Source of the DNA: Mucilaginibacter sp. UBA5151
GTDB lineage: Bacteria; Bacteroidota; Bacteroidia; Sphingobacteriales; Sphingobacteriaceae
DNA: 64,000 nt
Direction of reading: 5' to 3'
Assembly (NCBI GenBank): GCA_002413785.1
Contig: DHXR01000028.1
Span: 1 to 64,000, forward strand
The notes under the pieces were generated by a model. It was not told where the DNA came from, searched no databases, and saw only the letters and a list, made by a program, of their open reading frames with translations. How positions within the stretch are numbered: the stretch's first letter is position 1; each line of letters begins with the position of its first letter. Position numbers and translations under genes: made by a program. Shown piece by piece: positions 8,681 to 17,621 of the stretch.

Positions 8681-8751
8681 AAAGTCATTCAAAGGCCGAC
8701 TTTTCGATATAAGCATTATTTTTTGATTTGGGATTACACCGATTACAGTGT

Positions 8752-8828
8752 GATTTCACCGATAAACAATAATCGGTGAAATCATAAAATAATAATCGGT
8801 GCAATCATCAAACAATCGGTGAAATCAT
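8752..8828. repeat. 'ATCGGTGAAATCAT' repeats in the metH leader
   Basis: Three direct copies of ATCGGTG(A/C)AATCAT start at 8772, 8795 and 8815, and a 12-base inverted copy (GATTTCACCGAT) lies at 8752-8763. They occupy the leader between riboswitch and metH and can fold as hairpins, the last copy ending three bases before the start codon. They could be inert or alter translation. Confidence 0.7.
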
Positions 8829-8831
8829 ATA

Positions 8832-11800
8832 ATGGATATCAAGAAAGAATTAGAGAAACGCATACTGGTAATTGACGGGGCGATGGGTACCATGATACAG
8901 CGGTACGAATTATCCGAAGAGGATTTTCGTGGCGAAAGGTTTCGTGACCATGCTTCTGACCTCAAGGGGAATAACGACCTGCTGAATATCACCCGTCCTG
9001 ATGTAATCAAAGCCATCCATACCGAATACCTGGATGCCGGGGCGGATATTATTGAAACCAATACTTTCAGTACCCAGCGCATTTCCCTGGCTGATTACCA
9101 CCTGGAAGAACTGGCTTATGAACTCAGTTATGAAGGCGCACGCATTGCCCGCGAAGTAGCTGACGAATACAATAAAAAAACACCCAATAAACCACGTTTT
9201 GTAGCAGGCGCCATTGGCCCGACTAACAGAACAGCTTCGCTTTCGCCGGACGTAAATGACCCCGGCTATCGCGCTGTTAATTTCGACGACCTTGCCGGTG
9301 CTTATTACGATCAGGTTCGCGGTCTTGTTGATGGCGGCGCCGACCTGCTCATTATAGAAACCATTTTCGATACCCTTAATGCTAAAGCTGCATTATTTGC
9401 TATAAATCGTTACAAGAATGAATTATCAACCGATACTGGTGTAGCTAAAGTCTCTCCGCCAATGGGCGGAGGAGATTTAGAGGGGGCTAAAACCGGCGTG
9501 CAAGGACTGAGAAGGGAACTTTTTCCCGAGGTTATGATCTCAGGAACTATTACAGATGCTTCGGGTCGCACCTTGTCGGGCCAAACTGTGGAGGCTTTCT
9601 GGAACTCGGTAAGTCATGCCCACTTATTATCTGTTGGGCTGAACTGCGCGCTGGGGGCAAAAGAAATGCGCCCTCATATTGAAGAATTGTCGATAAAAGC
9701 CGATGTTTTTATTTCAGCTTACCCTAACGCCGGCCTGCCAAATGAGTTTGGTCAATATGACGAAACCGCGCACGAAACCGCCCACCAGGTAGATGAGTTT
9801 ATGAAAGCCGGGCTGGTAAATATTGTAGGCGGCTGCTGCGGCACTACCCCCGAACATATTAAATGTATCGCCGAAAAGGCGGCTAAATATCCGCCCCGTG
9901 TAAAACCTGTTATTGAACTCTTTTTGCGATTGAGCGGTTTGGAGGCTGTAACACTAACGCCAGAGACAAATTTTGTGAATATAGGCGAGCGTACCAATAT
10001 CACCGGGTCGCCAAAGTTTTCAAAACTGATACTTGCGGAAGACTACGAAGCCGCCTTAACCGTCGCCCGTCAGCAGGTTGAAGGTGGAGCACAGGTGATC
10101 GATATCAACATGGATGAGGGGATGATCGATTCGGAAGCCGTAATGGTTAAATTCCTGAACCTGGTAGCCTCAGAACCTGATATTGCCAAACTGCCCATCA
10201 TGATCGACTCATCAAAATGGACGGTTATTGAGGCTGGTTTAAAATGTTTGCAAGGGAAAGGGATCGTTAACTCCATTTCGCTAAAAGAAGGCGAAGAGAA
10301 ATTTAAAGAATACGCCCGTAAAATTTTAAGCTATGGCGCGGCAACCGTGGTGATGGCTTTCGATGAAACAGGCCAGGCCGATTCTTTGGCCCGCCGTCAG
10401 GAGATCTGCCAGCGTTCTTATGATATTTTGGTTAATGAAATCGGTTTCCCGCCACAGGATATCATTTTCGACCCAAACATTTTAACCGTTGCCACGGGAC
10501 TTGAAGAGCACAACAACTATGCGGTTGATTTTATTGAAGCCACCCGTTGGATCAAAGGAAATTTACCCTATGCCAAAGTAAGCGGCGGGGTAAGTAATAT
10601 TTCTTTCTCTTTCAGAGGGAATAATGTGGTGCGTGAAGCCATGCACTCGGCATTTTTGTACCATGCCATAAAAGCCGGACTTGATATGGGTATAGTAAAC
10701 GCCGGTATGCTGGAGGTTTACGAAGAAATTCCAAAAAACCTGCTCGAACTGGTGGAAGATGTGTTGCTTAACCGAAGGGATGATGCTACTGAACGTTTAG
10801 TGGAATTTGCTGATACCATTAAAACCAAGGGTAAAGAAGTTGTAAGGGATGAGGAATGGCGCAAGGCCCCGGTGGCCGAACGTTTATCCCATGCCCTGGT
10901 AAAAGGTATTATTGAATACCTGGACGATGATGTGGAAGAAGCAAGACTGGCTTATAATAAGCCGCTCGAAGTGATTGAAGGCCCGCTGATGGACGGGATG
11001 AATGTTGTAGGAGACCTTTTTGGCGCAGGTAAAATGTTTTTGCCGCAGGTGGTAAAATCGGCCCGTGTAATGAAAAAAGCGGTTGCGTATTTACTGCCAT
11101 TTATCGAACTGGAAAAGCAAAGGGTTATTGATGCCGGGGAAGATTCCAGCGGCAGCAGGGCCAATGCCGGCAAGGTTTTAATGGCCACTGTTAAAGGCGA
11201 TGTTCACGATATAGGTAAAAATATAGTCGGGGTAGTATTGGCATGTAATAATTTCGAGGTGATTGACCTGGGGGTGATGGTTCCGGCACAAAGGATTATC
11301 GAAGAGGCTAAGAAACATCAGGTAGATATTATTGGCCTTAGCGGGTTAATTACACCATCGCTTGATGAAATGGTGCATTTTGCCAAAGAAATGGAGCGCG
11401 AAGGTTTTACCATTCCGCTTATTATCGGCGGCGCTACTACTTCACGGATACATGCCGCTGTGAAGGTTGACCCGCATTATTCGGGTCCGGTGATCCACGT
11501 ATTGGATGCTTCAAGGAGTGTTACGGTTTGCAGCAGTTTGATGAATAAAGATCAGCGCGGACCCTATGCTAAAGGGATAAGGGAGGAGTATGTAAAAGCG
11601 CGCGAGGCTCATTTAAACAAACGCTCCGACAAACGTTTTATCAGCATTGAAGAGGCAAGGAATTCAAAATTTCAGATCAGCCTTGATGGCGATGTTGGCC
11701 CAAAACCAACATTTACCGGGACAAAAGTATTTGAAGCCTTTCCCTTAGAAGAATTGGTGCCCTACATAGACTGGACACCGTTTTTTCATACCTGGGAACT

Positions 11801-12611
11801 GCGCGGCAGCTATCCAAAAATATTTGACGACAAATATGTAGGGGTCGAAGCCAAAAAGTTGTTTGATGATGCACAGGCATTGTTAAAGAAAATAGTGAAA
11901 GAGAAATTATTGCAGGCAAATGGGGTGATAGGCTTTTGGCCTGCAAATAGTGTTGGGGATGATATTGAACTATATACCGGCGAAAGCCGCAATACGGTAC
12001 TTACTACTATACATACCCTTCGCCAGCAAAGTGAAAAAGTTAAAGGCGAGCCCTATTATGCGCTGGCTGATTTTATCGCGCCAAAAGCAAGCGGAATCCC
12101 CGATTATTTTGGAGGCTTTGCGGTAACATCCGGTATCGGCTGTGATGAACTGGTGGCTGAATTTGAGCGCGACCACGACGATTATAACAGCATTATGGCG
12201 AAAGCCCTTGCCGACCGTTTGGCGGAAGCCTTTGCCGAAAAAATGCACGAACTGGTACGCAAAGAGTACTGGGGTTATGCAAAAAGCGAGCAATTAGGCG
12301 CTAATGACCTGATTAAAGAAGAATACCAGGGCATCCGTCCGGCGCCGGGTTATCCCGCCTGTCCGGATCATACCGAAAAAACAACCCTATTTGCGTTGTT
12401 AAAAGCGGAGGACAACACAAAGATGCACCTTACCGAAAGCTTAGCCATGACACCGGCCGCATCCGTAAGCGGGTTTTATTTCGCACACCCGCAAGCGAGG
12501 TATTTTGGTCTGGGTAAAATCAGCAAAGATCAGGTGGAGGACTATGCAGTTAGGAAGAACATGCCTTTGGAAGACGTTGAAAGGTGGCTTGGGCCGAATT
12601 TGAATTATTAG
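8832..12611 (+). CDS. metH: Cobalamin-dependent methionine synthase MetH
   Basis: MetH transfers a methyl group from 5-methyltetrahydrofolate to homocysteine through methylcobalamin. All four modules are present in 1,259 residues: homocysteine domain with 'DGAMGTMIQ' and the zinc ligands in 'GGCCGTTPEH' near residue 335; pterin domain from 'FVNIGERTNITGS'; cobalamin domain with D790-x-H792-x-x-G795 ('DVHDIGKNIV'); and the C-terminal activation domain with 'RPAPGYPACPDH'. Residues about 200-225 carry an extra in-frame stretch derived from a palindromic repeat (see 9447-9488). Expression is under the SAM-I riboswitch, and metF, which makes its methyl donor, lies downstream. Confidence 0.97.
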   Translation: MDIKKELEKRILVIDGAMGTMIQRYELSEEDFRGERFRDHASDLKGNNDLLNITRPDVIKAIHTEYLDAGADIIETNTFSTQRISLADYHLEELAYELSYEGARIAREVADEYNKKTPNKPRFVAGAIGPTNRTASLSPDVNDPGYRAVNFDDLAGAYYDQVRGLVDGGADLLIIETIFDTLNAKAALFAINRYKNELSTDTGVAKVSPPMGGGDLEGAKTGVQGLRRELFPEVMISGTITDASGRTLSGQTVEAFWNSVSHAHLLSVGLNCALGAKEMRPHIEELSIKADVFISAYPNAGLPNEFGQYDETAHETAHQVDEFMKAGLVNIVGGCCGTTPEHIKCIAEKAAKYPPRVKPVIELFLRLSGLEAVTLTPETNFVNIGERTNITGSPKFSKLILAEDYEAALTVARQQVEGGAQVIDINMDEGMIDSEAVMVKFLNLVASEPDIAKLPIMIDSSKWTVIEAGLKCLQGKGIVNSISLKEGEEKFKEYARKILSYGAATVVMAFDETGQADSLARRQEICQRSYDILVNEIGFPPQDIIFDPNILTVATGLEEHNNYAVDFIEATRWIKGNLPYAKVSGGVSNISFSFRGNNVVREAMHSAFLYHAIKAGLDMGIVNAGMLEVYEEIPKNLLELVEDVLLNRRDDATERLVEFADTIKTKGKEVVRDEEWRKAPVAERLSHALVKGIIEYLDDDVEEARLAYNKPLEVIEGPLMDGMNVVGDLFGAGKMFLPQVVKSARVMKKAVAYLLPFIELEKQRVIDAGEDSSGSRANAGKVLMATVKGDVHDIGKNIVGVVLACNNFEVIDLGVMVPAQRIIEEAKKHQVDIIGLSGLITPSLDEMVHFAKEMEREGFTIPLIIGGATTSRIHAAVKVDPHYSGPVIHVLDASRSVTVCSSLMNKDQRGPYAKGIREEYVKAREAHLNKRSDKRFISIEEARNSKFQISLDGDVGPKPTFTGTKVFEAFPLEELVPYIDWTPFFHTWELRGSYPKIFDDKYVGVEAKKLFDDAQALLKKIVKEKLLQANGVIGFWPANSVGDDIELYTGESRNTVLTTIHTLRQQSEKVKGEPYYALADFIAPKASGIPDYFGGFAVTSGIGCDELVAEFERDHDDYNSIMAKALADRLAEAFAEKMHELVRKEYWGYAKSEQLGANDLIKEEYQGIRPAPGYPACPDHTEKTTLFALLKAEDNTKMHLTESLAMTPAASVSGFYFAHPQARYFGLGKISKDQVEDYAVRKNMPLEDVERWLGPNLNY
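9447..9488. repeat. metH: Palindromic repeat inserted in frame within metH
   Basis: The stretch contains a perfect 7-bp hairpin CTCCGCC-AATG-GGCGGAG followed by GATTTAGAGGGGGCT. These words are those of Bacteroidota intergenic repeats, not of a conserved enzyme. The encoded 'VSPPMGGGDLEGAK' interrupts the homocysteine domain just before 'VMISGTITDASG', where other MetH proteins have a short link. The frame is kept. Confidence 0.75.
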
Positions 12612-12761
12612 CCCCCCAACCCCCTAAAGGGGGAAATTACAAAAAAGGGTGTCATGGTGAGGCACTCGAACCATGCGGGGTGGCCTGTACGCTTTGCATA
12701 GCGTTCATGCATTGGCGTTGTGCCTTTGCGCACATGGTTCGAGTGCCTCACCATGACACCC
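12611..12761. repeat. Long perfect palindrome between metH and metF
   Basis: After a small 'CCCCCTAAAGGGGG' hairpin (12620-12633), arms of 29 bases at 12647-12675 and 12733-12761 are exact reverse complements (core 'CATGGTGAGGCACTCG'). The 57-base loop contains GC-rich inverted words. No T-run follows either arm, so metH-metF readthrough is not clearly blocked. Confidence 0.85.
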
Positions 12762-12821
12762 GTCGCTAATTTTACAATATGTCATAAGAAGGAACTGGAG
12801 AAAAATTGAATTAATTTATAC

Positions 12822-13778
12822 ATGAAGATAACCGAACACATAAAAAACGCTAACGGCAAAACACTTTTTTCGTTTGAACTGATACCGCCGTTAAAGGGAC
12901 GCAGTATCCAGGGGCTTTACGATGCCATTGATCCGTTAATGGAGTTTAAACCGCCGTTTATTGATGTTACTTCGCTGCGCGAAGATTATATCTACAAACA
13001 GCATGAAAGCGGCTTATTGGAGAAGCTGAGCTACCGAAAACGCCCCGGCACCATTGCTATTTGTGCGGCCATTATGAATAAATACAAGGTAGATACCGTG
13101 CCGCATTTACTGTGCGGTGGATTTACCAAGGATGAAACCGAAAACGGCCTGGTGGATCTCCAATTTTTAGGGATCGAAAACGTATTGGTGCTTCGTGGTG
13201 ATGCCCGTTCAGCTGACGCTTCTTTTGTGCCTGCGCCTAACGGCCATTGTTATGCTACTGACTTGCTGCAACAGGTAGTGAATATGAACAATGGTATTTA
13301 CCTGCACGAAAATAGTTCGGATAACTTAAAAACAGACTTCTGCATAGGCGTAGCCGGTTATCCCGAAAAACATTTTGAAGCGCCAAACCTTAAATCAGAT
13401 TTCAAATTTTTGAAACAAAAGGTTGATATGGGTGCTGGGTTTATCGTTACGCAAATGTTTTTCGACAACCAGAAATACTTCGATTTTGTAAATAGCTGCC
13501 GGGCAAATGGCATAAATGTGCCAATCATACCCGGTTTAAAGCCGGTTACTACATCCAAACAACTGGTTAACCTTTCAAAAACCTTCCACATTGATATGCC
13601 CGAAGACCTTTGCGATTCGATAAACAGTTGCAAATCAGAAAAGGACGTTAAAGACGCCGGTATTGAATGGACAATAAACCAATGCCGCGAACTAATAAAA
13701 TTCGGCGTGCCGGTACTCCATTTTTATACTATGAGCAATGCCGGGCCTACGAAAAAGATTGCGGAAGCGATATTTTAA
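12822..13778 (+). CDS. metF: Methylenetetrahydrofolate reductase MetF
   Basis: MetF reduces 5,10-methylenetetrahydrofolate to 5-methyltetrahydrofolate, the methyl donor for MetH. The TIM-barrel FAD enzyme shows 'FSFELIPPLKG' at the N-terminus, 'VLVLRGDA', 'GVAGYPEKH', and 'GAGFIVTQMFFDNQKYFDFV', all family signatures. The 318-residue length is usual. It follows metH by 210 bases and probably shares its SAM-responsive control if transcription crosses the palindrome. Its last 132 bases occur again, diverged, at 15189-15320, so this copy may be a hybrid allele. Confidence 0.97.
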   Translation: MKITEHIKNANGKTLFSFELIPPLKGRSIQGLYDAIDPLMEFKPPFIDVTSLREDYIYKQHESGLLEKLSYRKRPGTIAICAAIMNKYKVDTVPHLLCGGFTKDETENGLVDLQFLGIENVLVLRGDARSADASFVPAPNGHCYATDLLQQVVNMNNGIYLHENSSDNLKTDFCIGVAGYPEKHFEAPNLKSDFKFLKQKVDMGAGFIVTQMFFDNQKYFDFVNSCRANGINVPIIPGLKPVTTSKQLVNLSKTFHIDMPEDLCDSINSCKSEKDVKDAGIEWTINQCRELIKFGVPVLHFYTMSNAGPTKKIAEAIF

Positions 13779-13818
13779 TTGTATGTTAGGTAGTGAAAAT
13801 TTAAATCAAATTCACAAA

Positions 13819-15093
13819 ATGAAGCTGCTTGCTATTACTCTTTTTATTGCTTTTCCATTAATTACTTTTGCACAGTCAAACTATCAGCAAGGCTATATTT
13901 TAAAAAACAATGGCGATACTTTAAAGGGATACATTAATTACCCTGAGTCGGGTTATTCTCCCGTAGCTATTGAATTTAAGGTAAGTAAAGCAGATGGGAC
14001 CGTGCGTGAATTTACCCCTCTGGACATCAAAGCGTTTCAAATAACTGGATTTCAGGATTATGTCAGCTACGTTGGACCCATAAGCATGAACAAAAACGTC
14101 ATTCCCAATCTGCCTTATGGCCTGGATACAAGTACGACGAATAGATCTTTGTTTTTAGAACCGTTAATTACCGGTAGGTACATTACTCTTTTTTATAATA
14201 ATGAACCAAGTAAAAACAGGTTTTTTATTGCTGAAACAAATGGATCGACTGATGAGCTAAAATACTACCCGTATTACGAAGGTACAGCAAGAGATATTGT
14301 TGAGCATAACACATACAGGGGGCAGTTACTTTTGTACAATAACAAATTTAATGGCGGAAATCCACAATTAGCAAGCAGGATAAACGATGTTATGTTTAAC
14401 GAAGCTGACCTTAAAAAAATTGTTAACTTAATAAACAATGATGGGGTTGATAAACCAAATGAGAATCTCAATGCTAATAAAAAGCCATCAGGGGTCAGGT
14501 TATTTGCAGGTGTTGGAGCAAACAGCATTACAACAGCATATACTTATGGCAGTTTCAACCCGGCCATACCTACTAATACCGTAAAATATTCCAATTCAGT
14601 GACGCCCAAAATTAGTTTGGGTGCCGACTTTTTTATTGATCCAAATGTGCAACGGCTTATTTTCAGGGTAGAATTGTCTTATTCTTATTCAAATAACAGA
14701 TTTGATCATTCGGTAACGGCGGAAAACACCACGATCAAAAGCTATAGTGTGGCATTTACGCAGCGCACATTTACAATAACGCCACAGGTTTTATTTAATA
14801 TTTATAATAAAAATAAATTCAAAATATATATTGACGGTGGCCTGTCAGATAATAATACATCCACGCCCAATAACAATCTAATAGTTTCTAATGGTAATAG
14901 TTCTTATTACCTTTTTAAGTTCCAACCTTTTTGGGCCAATTATTCTTTACAAGCAGGGGTGGTATTAGATAAAAAAATAGAATTAGCATTCGCCTTTACC
15001 AATTCAGCTCCCAATTTGACTACTTTTCCGGATGCTGTAAATATTGCCAACCGTTCAGCATGCTTCAGTGTGAAATATTTATTTGGCCGCTAA
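13819..15093 (+). CDS. Putative outer-membrane beta-barrel protein
   Basis: A 424-residue secreted protein starting with a clear signal peptide (MKLLAITLFIAFPLITFAQ). The N-terminal part ('GYILKNNGDTLKGYI') resembles a domain common in Bacteroidota surface proteins. The C-terminal half has alternating aromatic strands ('FRVELSYSYSNNRF', 'FTITPQVLFNIYNK') and ends 'SACFSVKYLFGR', consistent with an outer-membrane barrel. The ATG at 13819 is chosen because it directly begins the signal peptide. The gene lies between metF and a diverged fragment of the metF 3' end, so it looks acquired. Ligand or role is unknown. Confidence 0.8.
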   Translation: MKLLAITLFIAFPLITFAQSNYQQGYILKNNGDTLKGYINYPESGYSPVAIEFKVSKADGTVREFTPLDIKAFQITGFQDYVSYVGPISMNKNVIPNLPYGLDTSTTNRSLFLEPLITGRYITLFYNNEPSKNRFFIAETNGSTDELKYYPYYEGTARDIVEHNTYRGQLLLYNNKFNGGNPQLASRINDVMFNEADLKKIVNLINNDGVDKPNENLNANKKPSGVRLFAGVGANSITTAYTYGSFNPAIPTNTVKYSNSVTPKISLGADFFIDPNVQRLIFRVELSYSYSNNRFDHSVTAENTTIKSYSVAFTQRTFTITPQVLFNIYNKNKFKIYIDGGLSDNNTSTPNNNLIVSNGNSSYYLFKFQPFWANYSLQAGVVLDKKIELAFAFTNSAPNLTTFPDAVNIANRSACFSVKYLFGR

Positions 15094-15188
15094 TAAACTA
15101 GCCGGAAGTGATATTAGTTAACTGATTCATCCGTGAAACTTATATAGAAAAGGGTGTTTGAGGCGACACATACAGCGGTTGAAAAGAA

Positions 15189-15320
15189 GTTAAGGACCCC
15201 GGTATTGAATGGACCATTAACCAATGCCGCGAATTAATAAAATTCGGCGTGCCGGTACTCCATTTTTATACTATGAGCAATGCCGGGCCAACGAAAAAGA
15301 TTGCGGAAGCGATATTTTAA
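15189..15320 (+). pseudogene. Duplicate 3' end of metF
   Basis: These 132 bases match 13647-13778, the end of metF, with six substitutions. Five are silent and one changes Ala to Pro. The stop codon is kept. There is no start codon or upstream domain, so it is a fragment. The pattern of silent change shows it came from a functional metF allele of a related strain or is the original host end displaced by insertion of the segment 13779-15188. Confidence 0.92.
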
Positions 15321-15333
15321 TCACTTCATGAAA

Positions 15334-15364
15334 AACTTACGAAGTTTTTAAAACTTCGTAAGTT
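15334..15364. terminator. Bidirectional hairpin 'ACTTACGAAGTTTT'
   Basis: A 31-base near-perfect palindrome (AACTTACGAAGTTTT with its complement) lies between the convergent metF fragment and M13 peptidase gene. It can act as a terminator in both directions. An identical 31-mer occurs at 50956-50986. Confidence 0.7.
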
Positions 15365-15386
15365 TAATCATTGTATGTTGTTTGCC

Positions 15387-17450
15387 CTACCAAACCCTGA
15401 TCCTGTCCTCCGGTTTCTTATACATTTTATCGCCTGGCTGGATGTTAAACGCTGCATACCATGCGTCGATATTCGTTATAGGCGCATTGGCGCGGAACTG
15501 TTCCGGTGAATGCGGGTCAGTTAATATCCGTTGTGCGGCCGTTTCAGGGCGTTGCGAACTCCGCCATACCTGTGCCCAGGCCAGGAAGAAGCGCTGATCT
15601 GGCGTAAACCCGTTTATCTTTTTATGTGAATGGCCTTCTTTTGTTTTTTTGAAGGCGGCATAAGCTACATTTAACCCGCCAAGGTCGGCAAGGTTTTCGC
15701 CTAAAGTTAATTTACCGTTCACATGCAGCGTGTCAAGTACGGTAAAGGCATTGTATTGAGCCACCACCTGGTCGGCACGGGTTTTAAACTTATCGGCGTC
15801 ATCTTTTGTCCACCAATCGCGTAAGGTACCGTCTCCATCATACTGCCGGCCCTGATCATCAAAACCATGGGTCATTTCGTGGCCGATAACGGCGCCGATA
15901 CCACCATAATTTACCGCATCATCAGCCCCGAAATCAAAGAAAGGGAACTGCAAAATACCTGCCGGGAATGTGATATCGTTATTGGTAGGGTTATACGAAG
16001 CATTTACGGTCGGAGGCGTCATTCCCCATCTTTTCTTGTCCACCGGTTTGTTGATCTGGCTTACGGAGTAGTTGTACCGCCATTCCGATACCCGCTTTAA
16101 ATTCCCAAAATAATCATCACGGTTTATTACAAGTCCCGTATAGGTCTGCCATTTATCCGGGTAACCGATCTTTACGGTGAATGCAGCCAGTTTTTTGAGT
16201 GCGCGTGCCTTTGTTTCATCGCTCATCCAGGTCAGGTTTTTAATACGCTCGCCCAGGGTAACCTTTAAATTATTTACCAGGTTAACCATATAAGCTTTAG
16301 CAGCAGGCGGAAAGTATTTCGCTACATATAATTGCCCTAATAACTCGCCCAGGCTGCCGTCAACCAACCTCGACATGCGCTCATTGCGCGGGGCTTGTAC
16401 TTTTTGGCCGCTTAAAGCGCTGCTGTAGGTAAAACCTGCTTTCACAAACGCTGCGCTCAGCGCCGAAGCGGAACCTTTTAAAATATTCCATTTAAGGTAA
16501 ACTTTCCAGTCGTCAACAGGGGTTTTAGACAGCAATGCGTCTTCCGCCTTGAAAAAGTCTGGCTGAGCCACAAGCAGCGTATCCTGGCCAGGTACTTTCA
16601 TTTCCGGTATCAATTCAACCCAGTTTAAATTCGGGGTGGTTTTGCTAAAATCGCTAACCGAAAATTTATTATAAGTTACATGCGGGTCGCGCATGGCAAC
16701 ACGGCTTAACTGGGCTTTTGCCAGCTGGGTTTCGATGCCAAGAATGGTTGCCGCGTTTTTTGCTGCTGCGTCATTATCGGTTCCTGTTAGCGTAAATAAA
16801 GTAATTATGTATTGTTTGTACGCATCCTGTATCTTTTGATTGCGTGGATTTGCTTTTAAATAGTTATCACGGTCAGGTAAAGTTGTTCCGCCCTGGCTGA
16901 GCTCAGCGATGTGTTTAGTCGGGTGTTTTGAATCCTGGCTAACACCGAAACGGAATAAAGGATCTGCTTCGGCATGGGTACGCTCATACACCACCTCGTT
17001 AATAATACTCCTGAGATCTGTCAGTTTGTCAATACGGTCGAGGTCGGGTTTTATCGGGTCAAAGCCGCGTTTTTCAATAATAAGGCTGTCCATACCGCTG
17101 GCATATAAATCGCCCACGCGCTGTTCAAGACTACCAGCCGGGTGGTCCTTTTTGCTTACTTCTTTTAGTAAAGCAAGCAGCCTGTCGGTATTTTCCTGGT
17201 TGAGCATTCCAAAACTCCCCCAGCGGGTTTCTTTGGAAGGGATCGGATTGTGTTTAACCCAGTTGCCGTCTGCATACTCAAAAAAATCATCCCCGGGTTT
17301 AACGGATAAGTCCATATTTGCCGGGTCGATAAATTTTTTGTGGGTACTGGTCTTTTTTATTTTTTCCTTTTTACCGCCATCAATGGTAAAGGCGCTAACA
17401 GACAGGCACAGAAGGCCTATCAGAATAAAATTTGTAAATTTTAATTTCAT
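15387..17450 (-). CDS. M13 family metallopeptidase (neprilysin-like)
   Basis: A secreted zinc endopeptidase of 687 residues. A signal peptide starts MKLKFTNFILIGLLCLSVSAF. The zinc site is H524-E525-M-T-H528 in 'IGHEMTHGFDDQGRQYDGDG', with the third ligand Glu in 'ENLADLGGLNVAY'. The C-terminus 'KKPEDRIRVW' is the usual end of the family. It cleaves peptides of moderate size, probably in the periplasm or outside the cell. It stands alone, convergent with the metF region and divergent from valS. Confidence 0.95.
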   Translation of the reverse strand: MKLKFTNFILIGLLCLSVSAFTIDGGKKEKIKKTSTHKKFIDPANMDLSVKPGDDFFEYADGNWVKHNPIPSKETRWGSFGMLNQENTDRLLALLKEVSKKDHPAGSLEQRVGDLYASGMDSLIIEKRGFDPIKPDLDRIDKLTDLRSIINEVVYERTHAEADPLFRFGVSQDSKHPTKHIAELSQGGTTLPDRDNYLKANPRNQKIQDAYKQYIITLFTLTGTDNDAAAKNAATILGIETQLAKAQLSRVAMRDPHVTYNKFSVSDFSKTTPNLNWVELIPEMKVPGQDTLLVAQPDFFKAEDALLSKTPVDDWKVYLKWNILKGSASALSAAFVKAGFTYSSALSGQKVQAPRNERMSRLVDGSLGELLGQLYVAKYFPPAAKAYMVNLVNNLKVTLGERIKNLTWMSDETKARALKKLAAFTVKIGYPDKWQTYTGLVINRDDYFGNLKRVSEWRYNYSVSQINKPVDKKRWGMTPPTVNASYNPTNNDITFPAGILQFPFFDFGADDAVNYGGIGAVIGHEMTHGFDDQGRQYDGDGTLRDWWTKDDADKFKTRADQVVAQYNAFTVLDTLHVNGKLTLGENLADLGGLNVAYAAFKKTKEGHSHKKINGFTPDQRFFLAWAQVWRSSQRPETAAQRILTDPHSPEQFRANAPITNIDAWYAAFNIQPGDKMYKKPEDRIRVW

Positions 17451-17583
17451 CTGAATTAATTATTTAATAATGAGTGTCAGTCAAATTTTCCGGGCATTGA
17501 GATTTAATACCCGAAAAATTAAAGGTACTAAATTAAGGATGATGGATACAATAAACAGCGGTGGATATTTAGGAACTTTTCAA

Positions 17584-17615
17584 TTGTAAAAATATTGTGA
17601 ACTATCGTATTTTTG
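17584..17615 (+). promoter_or_regulatory. valS: valS promoter, almost leaderless
   Basis: TTG at 17584-17586 and an exact TATTTTTG (-7) at 17608-17615 are 21 bases apart. The -7 box ends six bases before the ATG at 17622, so the transcript should start within about five bases of the start codon. Confidence 0.7.
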
Positions 17616-17621
17616 CGTCCT

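Noticed and set aside
12584..12769. Plus-strand frame overlapping the end of metH
   Set aside because: It runs through the 29-bp palindrome and the CCCCC/GGGGG hairpin, so its length is a by-product of repeat sequence.
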